Source: Niabella drilacis
GTDB lineage: Bacteria; Bacteroidota; Bacteroidia; Chitinophagales; Chitinophagaceae
Length of the DNA: 64,000 nucleotides
Reading direction: 5' to 3'
Assembly (NCBI RefSeq): GCF_900101395.1
Contig: NZ_FMZO01000006.1
Span: 248,001 to 312,000 of the forward strand
Of the stretch, positions 55,437 to 63,502 are shown in pieces (position 1 is the first letter of the stretch; each line of letters opens with the position of its first letter). The translations under genes were made by a program, and so were the position numbers. The notes under the pieces were generated by a model, which saw only the letters and a program-made list of their open reading frames with translations, ran no database searches and was not told the origin of the DNA.

Positions 55437-55444
55437 TATCTTTG
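55437..55444 (+). promoter_or_regulatory. -7 box for the LuxR gene
   Basis: TATCTTTG is an exact TAnnTTTG. It lies 26 nt before the ATG at 55471 and 19 nt after the palindrome, which supports the later start over the in-frame ATG at 55318. Confidence 0.6.
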
Positions 55445-55470
55445 AACTGCAAAATTTTAACCGCTTGAAC

Positions 55471-55944
55471 ATGAGTGACGCTGCTGATGATCATAACCGG
55501 GATATCTCCCGGGTATTCTATACCGTTTCAGACAAAAAAAACGGGGCCGGGAGCTTATCGGAAGTCATTAAGGCAGAACTCACAGGTAATGAGAACATTC
55601 TCGGGATCAAGTTAGAGATCATCCGTCAAAACACTCCTTCCAAAAGAAAGAAGATCTCCCTGTCTATAAAATTAGACCGGGAGGATGTTTTTGAATATGT
55701 AAAAACGATCGATTTCTATCTGAAAAACAAGAAAATGCTCTCCAGATACAAAACGAGCATTGAACAGCTGAGCCCCCGTGAAAAAGAGATCTGCCTGCTG
55801 CTTTCCAAAGGGCATTCCAGTGCGGAAATCGGTGAGCGCCTGTTTATTTCGACCGATACCGTCAGAACACACAGGAAAAATATTTTTAGAAAGCTGGAAT
55901 GCAATAGTGTAAAAGAACTCATCTTTTACTCCATGCTCCTGTAA
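55471..55944 (+). CDS. LuxR/NarL-type transcriptional regulator
   Basis: This 157-residue regulator has an N-terminal part (1-80, ISRVFYTVSDKKNGAGS) of no recognised fold, followed by a LuxR/NarL C-terminal HTH: QLSPREKEICLLLSKGHSSAE, IGERLFISTDTVRTHRKNIF, RKLECNSVKELIFYS. The long frame begins at 55318, but that would contain the palindrome and -7 box as coding sequence, so I chose MSDAADDHN at 55471. The 16-bp palindrome at its promoter recurs 56 nt past its stop, so it may control itself and the unit to the right. Confidence 0.88.
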   Translation: MSDAADDHNRDISRVFYTVSDKKNGAGSLSEVIKAELTGNENILGIKLEIIRQNTPSKRKKISLSIKLDREDVFEYVKTIDFYLKNKKMLSRYKTSIEQLSPREKEICLLLSKGHSSAEIGERLFISTDTVRTHRKNIFRKLECNSVKELIFYSMLL

Positions 55945-55999
55945 GCCCCGGGAAACCGGTTGCGCCACGCTGCCACCCCAATACGGTTCCATCTTTAAA

Positions 56000-56019
56000 A
56001 ATACCCCGGTTGGGGTATT
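56000..56019. promoter_or_regulatory. NarL-type 7-2-7 inverted repeat (site 2)
   Basis: The core TACCCCG-GT-TGGGGTA (56002-56017) within AATACCCC/GGGGTATT matches site 1 at every stem position. A near-consensus -7 box follows after 21 nt, close to the 19 nt seen at site 1. Confidence 0.6.
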
Positions 56020-56040
56020 GTGGAGGTAGGGAAAGTAGTA

Positions 56041-56505
56041 GATATTTGTGTTCTGAATTTACAACCAGAAAGAAATTGACAGGTACAATGCAACCTAAAC
56101 CTGCTTATGACAGTTCCAGTAATAAAGACAGTCATATCAGTTTAGTTATATAGCTCAACAGGTTGTTGAGCGTCCGGGCCGGTAAAAGGCGCTCATCGGG
56201 TACTTGCTATAGGAACCGGCGCCCCGGGTACTGCGGCAATCGAAACTATTGAACATTTGTAAAAGCAGGCGCAAGTTCTTACATAAAGGAAGCCGGGCTG
56301 GTCAATGCCGGCAGGCATTTTTGAAAACCGGCGTGAGGCCGTTATTATTAAAACAATACATTAAGATATTTTACGGAGATGTTTTAGACACTCCTTAATA
56401 AAGGATCGAGGTTTACATTGAAAGCAAAAAAACGCCCATCTTAACTTTTGTATAAGTGGTGTTTATTTTGAAGGCTGTCCTATTCTTAGGGCAGCTCTTT
56501 CTTTT
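56041..56505 (+). ncRNA. Candidate short transcript controlled by the LuxR regulator
   Basis: Its support is the operator (56000), a -7-like GATATTTG (56041-56048, one mismatch from TAnnTTTG), a hairpin near 56153-56171 and a terminator (56473-56505). It carries a 21-residue open frame beginning MQPKPAYDSSSN at 56088. Whether it is RNA-only or codes a peptide is open. Confidence 0.3.
56473..56505 (+). terminator. Terminator in the gene-free stretch
   Basis: Stem GCTGTCC/GGGCAGC (one G-T pair) with an 8-nt loop is followed by TCTTTCTTTT. Confidence 0.7.
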
Positions 56506-56670
56506 ATATATGTATCCTGCGCCCCTGCACTGAAACGATACATCTAACTAACTGGCGGCGCACAGCAGCCCCGGCACTCCCTGCAGCCAAAACCAGCCAC
56601 AAAGCAACCCATAATAAAAAAGTGATCCATTCATCCGGGGCCACCTCCGCCATGGATTTGCCGATTTATG

Positions 56671-56678
56671 TATATTTG
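56671..56678 (+). promoter_or_regulatory. Possible -7 box for the Xaa-Pro peptidase gene
   Basis: TATATTTG is an exact TAnnTTTG, 58 nt before the ATG at 56737. No -33 TTTG was found at 17-23 nt. Confidence 0.4.
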
Positions 56679-56736
56679 ATACCCATAAACAACAGGTTTT
56701 GCATGGCAAAAAGGTTATTCATATAAACACGGACAC

Positions 56737-58026
56737 ATGAAATATTTACCACTGGATCCCCGGATCTTTATTAAAAACAGGAAGCGGTTCACCGACAAAA
56801 TGGAGCATAGATCCATTGCAGTATTTTTAGCAAATGATGAAGTACCCGAAAACGGCGACGCCCTTTACCGGTATAAACCCAACAGCAGTTTGTTTTGGCT
56901 TTCCGGTGTACAACAGGAAGACTCGATGGTAATTTTGTACCCGGACAACCCGGATCCAAAATACCGCGAGGTATTGGTATTGGTGCGTCCCAATGAGTTA
57001 AAAGAAAAATGGGACGGAAAACGCCTGCGTGCCGGGGAAGCCACCGGGATCAGCGGTATCAAAACCATTGTATGGCTGGACACATTGCCGGCCCTGCTTA
57101 CCTCCTGGATCCATGCCGCCGAAACGATCTACCTGGACACCAATGAAAATGACCGCAAAAGTTCCTGGATCGAAACACGGCAATACCGTTATATAAAAGA
57201 GCTAAAGGAAAAATTTCCGCTGCACCAGTACAAACGGGCAGCTCCGGTGCTGAAAGAACTGCGTGCTATAAAAACGCCGGAAGAAGTAGCGGTTATTAAA
57301 AAGGCCATCGCCATTACTGAAAAAACCTTCCGACGTTTACTACAGTTCATCAAACCCGGCATATGGGAATTTGAGATCGAAGCGGAGATCCTGCATTCCT
57401 TCCTCAGTAACCGTGCTACAAGGGAAGGCTATGGCAGTATCATTGCCAGTGGCGACCGCGCCCGTACCCTGCACTATGTAAGCAACAACCAGCAATGCCT
57501 GGACGGCGAGCTGATCCTGATGGACTTTGGTGCAGAATACGGTGGCTATAATGCCGATCTTACCCGCACCATTCCCGTGAACGGGCGTTTTACCAAGCGT
57601 CAGAAAGAGGTTTACAATGCCTGCTTACACCTGCATCGCTATGCGGCATCTATCTTAAAACCGGGTATCACCATTATTGACTATCATGAAAAGGTGGGTA
57701 ATGAGGCCACCAAGGAATTTATAAAGCTGGGGCTGCTCACCAGGGCAGATATCAAAAACGAAGACCCCGAAAACCGGGCCTACCGGAAATATCTTTACCA
57801 CGGCATCAGCCATCACCTGGGTATTGATGTGCACGACCTCGGTCCGTTTCGTTCTCCATTAAAGGCAGGAATGGTCCTCACCATTGAGCCCGGCATCTAT
57901 ATAGAGGATGAACAACTGGGCATCCGGATCGAAAACAATTTCCAGCTTACGCGCAACGGCAACGTCGACCTGATGAAGACCATGCCGATCGAAGCGGACG
58001 AAATAGAACGCCTGATGAACAGTTAG
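56737..58026 (+). CDS. pepP: Xaa-Pro aminopeptidase (aminopeptidase P, M24B)
   Basis: The 429-residue cytoplasmic metalloenzyme removes N-terminal residues before proline. It has an N-terminal creatinase-like domain (SSLFWLSGVQQEDSMVIL) and a C-terminal pita-bread domain with metal ligands: Asp and Asp in LILMDFGAEYGGYNADLTRT, His in GISHHLGIDVHD, Glu in LTIEPGIYI and Glu in GIRIENNF. The length is normal. It ends at a strong terminator. Confidence 0.95.
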   Translation: MKYLPLDPRIFIKNRKRFTDKMEHRSIAVFLANDEVPENGDALYRYKPNSSLFWLSGVQQEDSMVILYPDNPDPKYREVLVLVRPNELKEKWDGKRLRAGEATGISGIKTIVWLDTLPALLTSWIHAAETIYLDTNENDRKSSWIETRQYRYIKELKEKFPLHQYKRAAPVLKELRAIKTPEEVAVIKKAIAITEKTFRRLLQFIKPGIWEFEIEAEILHSFLSNRATREGYGSIIASGDRARTLHYVSNNQQCLDGELILMDFGAEYGGYNADLTRTIPVNGRFTKRQKEVYNACLHLHRYAASILKPGITIIDYHEKVGNEATKEFIKLGLLTRADIKNEDPENRAYRKYLYHGISHHLGIDVHDLGPFRSPLKAGMVLTIEPGIYIEDEQLGIRIENNFQLTRNGNVDLMKTMPIEADEIERLMNS

Positions 58027-58048
58027 ATATTGTAATAACCTTGTATAC

Positions 58049-58084
58049 AAAAACAGCGGCCGGGATGTACCGGCCGCTGTTTTT
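58049..58084 (+). terminator. Terminator after pepP
   Basis: A 15-bp stem AAAAACAGCGGCCGG/CCGGCCGCTGTTTTT with a 6-nt loop lies 22 nt past the pepP stop. Confidence 0.95.
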
Positions 58085-58234
58085 ATGGGTGCCCCTTTTA
58101 AAAGGGCTACTTTGCAGTAACGTAATCCAACTTTTACCAGGCGAGGCCCGGGAAATAATGCTTTATTAAATACACCCTCACAGGGCATCCTTGAAAGATG
58201 CAGGTACGGTTTCACATACACAGCTTGTCATTTT

Positions 58235-58269
58235 TTTGTCACCAAATTAACCGTGATGCGTTAACTTTG
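58235..58269 (+). promoter_or_regulatory. Promoter of the sdh operon
   Basis: TTTG (58235-58238), a 23-nt spacer and TAACTTTG (58262-58269) fit the Bacteroidota consensus. The leader to the sdhC ATG is about 30 nt. Confidence 0.6.
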
Positions 58270-58300
58270 CCAGCAATTTATTCACCTTCTATAAGAAAAT

Positions 58301-59026
58301 ATGAACTGGTCGCAATTTTTCACTTCTTCTGTTGGCAAGAAAATTACCATGGCGCTGTCGGGAATCTTTTTAATCCTGTTCCTGATTATACATGCAGGGC
58401 TCAATGCCTGTATCTGGGCAAACGATGGTGGCGTAATGTTCAACAAGGCAGCCCATTTCATGGGAGCCAATGTAGTACCCCGCGTACTGGAGATCGGCCT
58501 CTTCTTATTTATCCTGCTGCATATCATCCAGGGCCTTGTGCTGGAGGTACAGAACCGCAGCAAACGGGGTATCGGTTATGCCGTAAAAATGGGCAACCGG
58601 GGCAGTGCCTGGAACAGCCGGGCCATGGGCATCCTGGGCGCGCTGATCCTGATCTTTTTGGTGATCCATATCAGTGATTTCTGGATACCCAGCCGTTTTG
58701 GCGGCCTGGAGCCCATGTTCATTGACAATGCTACCGGCCAGATCGTACCCGAAGGCACTCCCGGTGCAAAGGAATACCACGACCTGTATGGAGAAATGAG
58801 ACACCAGTTTACCGCATACCCCTGGATCATCATTATATATGAGCTGGGCGTAATTGCCCTTTTCTGGCACCTTATTCATGGGTTCCAGAGCTCCTTCCGC
58901 ACAATGGGTCTTACCAATCATAAATACATCGGTCTCGTTAAAGGTACCGGCGTGGCATATTCTGTGATCATCTGCCTGGCATTTATGCTAATGCCTTTAA
59001 GCTTTTATTTCGGGTGGATCCAGTAA
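58301..59026 (+). CDS. sdhC: Succinate dehydrogenase cytochrome b subunit
   Basis: The 241-residue inner-membrane subunit is of the type-B (fumarate reductase-like) single-chain form with five membrane helices. Conserved pieces are FFTSSVGKKITMALSGIFLILFLIIH, HFMGANVVP, LHIIQGLVLEVQNR, VIHISDFWIP, HQFTAYPW and HLIHGFQSSF. The several His residues in helices are the usual haem ligands. It passes electrons to menaquinone. Heads the sdhC-sdhA-x-sdhB operon. Confidence 0.94.
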   Translation: MNWSQFFTSSVGKKITMALSGIFLILFLIIHAGLNACIWANDGGVMFNKAAHFMGANVVPRVLEIGLFLFILLHIIQGLVLEVQNRSKRGIGYAVKMGNRGSAWNSRAMGILGALILIFLVIHISDFWIPSRFGGLEPMFIDNATGQIVPEGTPGAKEYHDLYGEMRHQFTAYPWIIIIYELGVIALFWHLIHGFQSSFRTMGLTNHKYIGLVKGTGVAYSVIICLAFMLMPLSFYFGWIQ

Positions 59027-59075
59027 CCCCTTTAGTGAATGGTCAATGATCAGGTGCATATCGCAGCGGATCATC

Positions 59076-59117
59076 AAAGACAAAACTTCAAACAAGAAAC
59101 TATAAACGAGAAACGTT
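59076..59117. repeat. 7-nt tandem repeat, 6 units, just before sdhA
   Basis: The units are AAAGACA, AAACTTC, AAACAAG, AAACTAT, AAACGAG and AAACGTT. Each begins AAA, usually AAAC. The array ends 6 nt before the sdhA ATG, so it lies in the sdhC-sdhA intercistronic leader. Confidence 0.75.
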
Positions 59118-59123
59118 TTACAT

Positions 59124-61100
59124 ATGCTTGATTCAAAAATACCAGCCGGAAAATTAGAAGATAAATGGACGGATTATAAGGGCCACTGTAAACTGGTAAA
59201 CCCCGCCAATAAACGGAAACTGGAAGTGATCGTAATAGGAACAGGGCTTGCGGGAGCATCTGCTGCTGCTGCTCTTGGAGAGCAAGGATACCAGGTAAAG
59301 GCCTTTTGCTTCCAGGATTCGCCCCGCCGGGCACACTCCATTGCTGCCCAGGGAGGGATCAACGCTGCAAAGAACTACCAGAACGACGGAGACTCGGTTT
59401 TCCGTCTTTTTTATGATACCATCAAAGGAGGCGACTACCGTGCGCGCGAGGCCAATGTGCACCGGCTGGCAGAGGTAAGTGTAAACATTATCGACCAGTG
59501 CGTGGCACAGGGGGTTCCCTTTGCGCGTGAATATGGCGGCTTACTCAACAACCGTTCCTTTGGAGGGGTGCAGGTAAAACGTACGTTTTATGCTGCCGGA
59601 CAAACCGGTCAGCAATTACTGATCGGCGCATACCAGGCGTTAGAGCGCCAGGTAGCCCTGGGCAATGTAAAAATGTACAACCGCCATGAAATGCAGGACA
59701 TCGTGATGATCGACGGCAAGGCCCGCGGAATTATTGCCCGAAACCTGATCAGCGGACAGCTGGAGCGCTTTTTCGGGCACGCCGTGGTACTGGCTTCCGG
59801 CGGCTATGGAAACGTATTTTATCTTTCCACCAACGCCATGGGCAGCAATGTTACCGCGGCATGGCGGGCGCATAAAAAGGGGGCGCACTTTGCCAACCCC
59901 TGCTTTACACAGATCCACCCCACCTGTATCCCGGTTTCCGGCGATCATCAGAGCAAGCTTACACTGATGTCGGAATCCCTCCGCAACGACGGAAGGATAT
60001 GGGTTCCTAAAAAACAAAATGATACACGTAAAGCCAACGATATACCCGAAGAAGAAAGGGACTATTACCTGGAAAGAAGGTATCCCGCTTTCGGGAACCT
60101 GGTACCAAGGGACGTGGCCTCCCGTGCAGCAAAGGAGCGCTGTGATGCCGGCTACGGCGTAGGGACCACCAAACAGGCCGTGTACCTGGATTTTAAATAC
60201 AACCTCATTAATAAATACGGAAAGGCAGAAGCCAACAAGCATGGCATCCAGAACCCGGATACAGAAACACTGGTACGCCTGGGTAAGGAAGTGGTGAAAG
60301 AGGAATATGGTAACCTGTTCGACATGTATGAGAAGATCACAGGCGAAAATCCTTATGAGGTTCCCATGCGCATCTATCCTGCTGTGCACTACACGATGGG
60401 CGGTCTTTGGGTAGACTATGACCTGATGACCTCTGTAAAGGGAATGTTCTGCCTGGGCGAAGCCAACTTCAGCGATCATGGCGCCAACCGTTTAGGCGCC
60501 TCTGCACTGATGCAGGGCCTGGCCGATGGTTATTTTGTGATCCCTTACACGCTGGGCAATTACCTGGCAGATGAGATCTCTGTAAAACCCATTCCCACCA
60601 CAGACCGTGCGTTTGTAGAAGCCGAGGCGAAGGTAAATGAGCGGATCAACCGGCTGATGAGCATCCAGGGTACGCAAACCGTGGAAAGCTTCCATAAACG
60701 CCTGGGTAAGATCATGTGGGAAAAATGTGGTATGGCACGTAATGAGCAGGGGCTTAAAGAGGCCATTCAGGAAATAAGGGCCCTGAGAGAGGATTTTTGG
60801 AAAAATGTACGGATCCCCGGCGGCATTTATGAAATGAACCCGGAACTGGACAAAGCCAACCGTGTAGCCGACTTCCTGGAACTGGGCGAACTGATGTGTA
60901 TGGATGCACTGGAGCGTAATGAAAGCTGTGGCGGTCATTTCAGGGAAGAAAGCCAGACCCCGGACGGAGAGGCCCTGCGTCATGACGACCAGTACATGTA
61001 TGTTTCTGCCTGGAAGCTGAACGGCGAAAATTCCTGGGAACTGGAAAAAGAACCGTTGAACTATGAGGTGATCAAACCTACACAACGAAACTATAAATAA
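59124..61100 (+). CDS. sdhA: Succinate dehydrogenase/fumarate reductase flavoprotein subunit
   Basis: The 658-residue flavoprotein subunit carries covalent FAD. It has the FAD-binding start [20 protein letters not shown], the flavin-linking His71 in [11 protein letters not shown], and [11 protein letters not shown] and RDVASRA in the capping/active-site region. Also seen are the late [20 protein letters not shown] and [14 protein letters not shown]-like [12 protein letters not shown]. The length matches type-B Bacteroidota subunits. It is 97 nt after sdhC, with a heptad array in between, and 7 nt before an unrelated secreted-protein gene. Confidence 0.97.
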   Translation: MLDSKIPAGKLEDKWTDYKGHCKLVNPANKRKLEVIVIGTGLAGASAAAALGEQGYQVKAFCFQDSPRRAHSIAAQGGINAAKNYQNDGDSVFRLFYDTIKGGDYRAREANVHRLAEVSVNIIDQCVAQGVPFAREYGGLLNNRSFGGVQVKRTFYAAGQTGQQLLIGAYQALERQVALGNVKMYNRHEMQDIVMIDGKARGIIARNLISGQLERFFGHAVVLASGGYGNVFYLSTNAMGSNVTAAWRAHKKGAHFANPCFTQIHPTCIPVSGDHQSKLTLMSESLRNDGRIWVPKKQNDTRKANDIPEEERDYYLERRYPAFGNLVPRDVASRAAKERCDAGYGVGTTKQAVYLDFKYNLINKYGKAEANKHGIQNPDTETLVRLGKEVVKEEYGNLFDMYEKITGENPYEVPMRIYPAVHYTMGGLWVDYDLMTSVKGMFCLGEANFSDHGANRLGASALMQGLADGYFVIPYTLGNYLADEISVKPIPTTDRAFVEAEAKVNERINRLMSIQGTQTVESFHKRLGKIMWEKCGMARNEQGLKEAIQEIRALREDFWKNVRIPGGIYEMNPELDKANRVADFLELGELMCMDALERNESCGGHFREESQTPDGEALRHDDQYMYVSAWKLNGENSWELEKEPLNYEVIKPTQRNYK

Positions 61101-61107
61101 TCACTGG

Positions 61108-61782
61108 ATGGGCAACCGGTTTTTGAAATACCTCCCGGGATTACTACCCCTGCTGGTTTGCTTAACGGCCCCTGCCCAGTCAAAAGTTCTTTCTCAAATA
61201 CCGGAATACGGTAAAAGTCTGGCAGATTTTATCCCTGCGCAGTATGATACGCTGGCGGTGGTTTACGGAGATCTGAACAAAGATGGCAAAGACGACGCTG
61301 CTTTAGCATTGCATCATGTTAAGGAAGATGCATATGAAATGGATGCAGAACCCACCCGCCTGCTGCTTGTATTGTTTAAAGACAACACAGGATACCGGGT
61401 GGCCGGAAAATCTGCAACAGCGCTCATGTGCCGGCATTGCGGCGGTATCTATGGCGATCCGTACGCGTCTATCGACATTCAAAAAGGCGTATTATCGGTT
61501 GCCCATTACGGGGGCAGCAACTGGCGCTGGAGCATCGAAGAAAAATTCAGGTACCAGTCCAGGGCCTTTGTACTGATCGGCACCACAACCGACAGCTATT
61601 TCTCGGGCAGTGACTGTGCCGGCGAAGGGGTTGGGGATGCCGGCAGGAAATTTAAAGATACCAACTGGATCACGGGCGAACAGCACGTCATTGAGCGAAA
61701 GGATGACTGCAGCCTGGTGAAAGACAAGAGACAAAAAATAAATAAAGGGCCGCTGGTAAAGCTTGAGGCTTATAAACGCTGA
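61108..61782 (+). CDS. Secreted protein of unknown function inside the sdh operon
   Basis: The 224-residue protein has a signal peptide ending PAQ-S (about residue 24) and no lipobox. After it, [22 protein letters not shown] is an FG-GAP/VCBS-like calcium-binding unit. Further Cys residues ([25 protein letters not shown]) could form disulfides in the periplasm. It starts 7 nt after sdhA and ends 16 nt before sdhB, so it is co-transcribed with the dehydrogenase. I do not know a sdh assembly factor of this type. It resembles secreted proteins found singly elsewhere. Confidence 0.8.
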   Translation: MGNRFLKYLPGLLPLLVCLTAPAQSKVLSQIPEYGKSLADFIPAQYDTLAVVYGDLNKDGKDDAALALHHVKEDAYEMDAEPTRLLLVLFKDNTGYRVAGKSATALMCRHCGGIYGDPYASIDIQKGVLSVAHYGGSNWRWSIEEKFRYQSRAFVLIGTTTDSYFSGSDCAGEGVGDAGRKFKDTNWITGEQHVIERKDDCSLVKDKRQKINKGPLVKLEAYKR

Positions 61783-61798
61783 TATAAACAAAAGAAGT

Positions 61799-62572
61799 AT
61801 GGAACATTACAATATGAACCTGACGTTGAAGGTATGGAAACAAAAAAACGCTGAAACCGGCGGAAAGTTCGAGACCTACAAAGTATCCAATATTTCATCG
61901 GAAATGTCGTTCCTGGAAATGTTTGATGTATTGAACGAGCAACTGATCCGCGAAGGAAAAGAGCCCATCGCTTTTGATCATGACTGTCGCGAAGGGATCT
62001 GCGGTATGTGCTCCATGTACATCAATGGCCGGCCGCATGGCCCCTGGCACGGGACCACTACCTGTCAGCTGCACATGCGCGCCTTTAAAGATGGGGATAC
62101 CATTGTGGTAGAACCCTGGAGGGCGAAGGCCTTCCCGGTGGTAAAAGACCTGATCGTTGACCGCAGTGCGTTCGACCGCATCATCCAGGCCGGTGGCTAT
62201 ATCTCTGTAAATACAGGGAACGCCCAGGATGGTAATGCCATTCCTATTCCGAAAGAAAATGCGGATAAAGCCTTTGCTGCCGCAGCCTGTATCGGTTGCG
62301 GGGCCTGTGTAGCAGCCTGTAAGAATTCATCTGCATTATTGTTCCTTTCTGCCAAAGTATCGCACCTGGCCCTGTTACCACAGGGAGAAGCAGAAAAAAA
62401 GGATCGTGCATTGAATATGATCGCGCAGATGGACAAAGAAGGATTCGGGTCCTGTACCAATACCGGTGCCTGCGAAGCCGTTTGCCCGAAAGAGATCGAG
62501 ATCACGAATATCGCCCGCCTCAACCGGGAATACCTGACCGCTGGACTGGCTTCCGATACCAAAAAACATTAA
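61799..62572 (+). CDS. sdhB: Succinate dehydrogenase/fumarate reductase iron-sulfur subunit
   Basis: The 257-residue subunit holds a 2Fe-2S site ([19 protein letters not shown] and TTCQLHM), a 4Fe-4S site ([14 protein letters not shown]) and a third cluster site ([15 protein letters not shown]). Start at [13 protein letters not shown]; the frame runs 12 codons further upstream into the preceding gene but lacks conservation. The length is normal for the group. It ends at a terminator at 62595. Confidence 0.97.
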   Translation: MEHYNMNLTLKVWKQKNAETGGKFETYKVSNISSEMSFLEMFDVLNEQLIREGKEPIAFDHDCREGICGMCSMYINGRPHGPWHGTTTCQLHMRAFKDGDTIVVEPWRAKAFPVVKDLIVDRSAFDRIIQAGGYISVNTGNAQDGNAIPIPKENADKAFAAAACIGCGACVAACKNSSALLFLSAKVSHLALLPQGEAEKKDRALNMIAQMDKEGFGSCTNTGACEAVCPKEIEITNIARLNREYLTAGLASDTKKH

Positions 62573-62594
62573 GTGTCTAAACGCTCCGATATTT

Positions 62595-62624
62595 AAGCCC
62601 CTGTTAACAGCAGGGGCTTTTTTT
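62595..62624 (+). terminator. Terminator after the sdh operon
   Basis: A 9-bp stem AAGCCCCTG/CAGGGGCTT with a 7-nt loop is followed by five more T residues. Confidence 0.92.
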
Positions 62625-62662
62625 ATGGTTTATTTTAGCCGCACACATCAAAACAAACCATC

Positions 62663-63502
62663 ATGCATACTGCAAAACAACAACTCGGGCATCCGGTCTT
62701 CCTGCTATCGGTTCTGCTGCTGCTGTTGAACGATTGGTTCCTAAAACCCGTTTTCCACAATGAGCTTACGGGTAAGCTTTCTGATTTTGCCGGGCTGTTT
62801 GCATTTCCCTTTTTTCTCAGCGTCCTCTTGCCGGCACAGAAAAAAACGGTCCATATTCTTACCGCTTTGCTGTTTGTATGGTGGAAATCGGATTGGTCGC
62901 AGCCCTTTATTGATGCACTCAACAATTGTTATATTCCCGTGGGACGCGTGGTAGACTATACAGATTATATTGCGCTTATCAGTATTGCCGGTTCTGCGTT
63001 TGTTTTACAAAACAGGAGGGCATACCGGCTCAATAAAATAGCCTTCAACAGTATCCTGATCATCAGTTCTTTCGCCTTTGCGGCCGATCAGATGGCAACA
63101 GAGCAATACGCGCTCAATAAGGAATACACTTTTGACTGCTCCGGCAAGCAGCTAATTGCCGCCTTCAACACGTTGCAGTTACATTACGCAAAACGCTTTA
63201 AAAGCAGTTTGAGCTTTGATGCCGAAAAAAATATTTTCTATTTCAGGGATACAAAAGATACAGTGGCCTATTTACTGGATCATACAAAAGTAAAGGATGG
63301 CGACACACTGACCTACCAGACGAAATTTTTCAAAATGATTTTTACCGGAAATCAGCAGCAATCAAAACTACGGCTGATCAATGTTACGCTTTATTCCTCC
63401 CCGCCGCCATTGCCCTGGTACCCTTCTTCAAAAAAGGCGATAAAGGCATTTGAGCGGAAGGTGGTCAGGAAACTAAGAAAATATACACGGAACAAATACT
63501 AA
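62663..63502 (+). CDS. Membrane protein of unknown function
   Basis: The 279-residue protein has about four membrane segments in the first 140 residues (FLLSVLLLLLNDWFLK, GLFAFPFFLSVLLP, IALISIAGSAFVL) and a soluble C-terminal half after about 150. Motif LNDWFLKPVFHNELTGKLSD recurs in a widespread uncharacterised family, from memory. The ending is basic (VVRKLRKYTRNKY). Its stop overlaps the stop of the convergent gene at 63499 by 4 nt. Confidence 0.7.
   Translation: MHTAKQQLGHPVFLLSVLLLLLNDWFLKPVFHNELTGKLSDFAGLFAFPFFLSVLLPAQKKTVHILTALLFVWWKSDWSQPFIDALNNCYIPVGRVVDYTDYIALISIAGSAFVLQNRRAYRLNKIAFNSILIISSFAFAADQMATEQYALNKEYTFDCSGKQLIAAFNTLQLHYAKRFKSSLSFDAEKNIFYFRDTKDTVAYLLDHTKVKDGDTLTYQTKFFKMIFTGNQQQSKLRLINVTLYSSPPPLPWYPSSKKAIKAFERKVVRKLRKYTRNKY

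Larger units (their letters stand above)
55945..56736. other. 0.8-kb stretch with a repeat of the operator, a hairpin, and a terminator but no recognised gene
   Basis: The longest obvious initiated frame near the operator is a 21-codon ORF (56088-56153). A perfect hairpin GCTCAAC-AGGTT-GTTGAGC follows at 56153-56171. The stretch ends with a terminator at 56473. Together with the operator at 56000 and a near-consensus -7 box (GATATTTG, 56041) this looks like a transcription unit of about 450 nt. Fragments of other frames lack starts. It may be a non-coding RNA, a short-peptide unit or a decayed gene. Confidence 0.45.

Noticed and set aside
55318-55470. N-terminal extension of the LuxR protein
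   Set aside because: It would place the operator palindrome and -7 box inside the coding region; the ATG at 55471 fits the promoter layout.
56153-56400. Fragments such as RVLAIGTGAPGTAAIET in the gene-free stretch
   Set aside because: The frame has a stop before and after and no start codon; it could be a decayed gene but I cannot support it.
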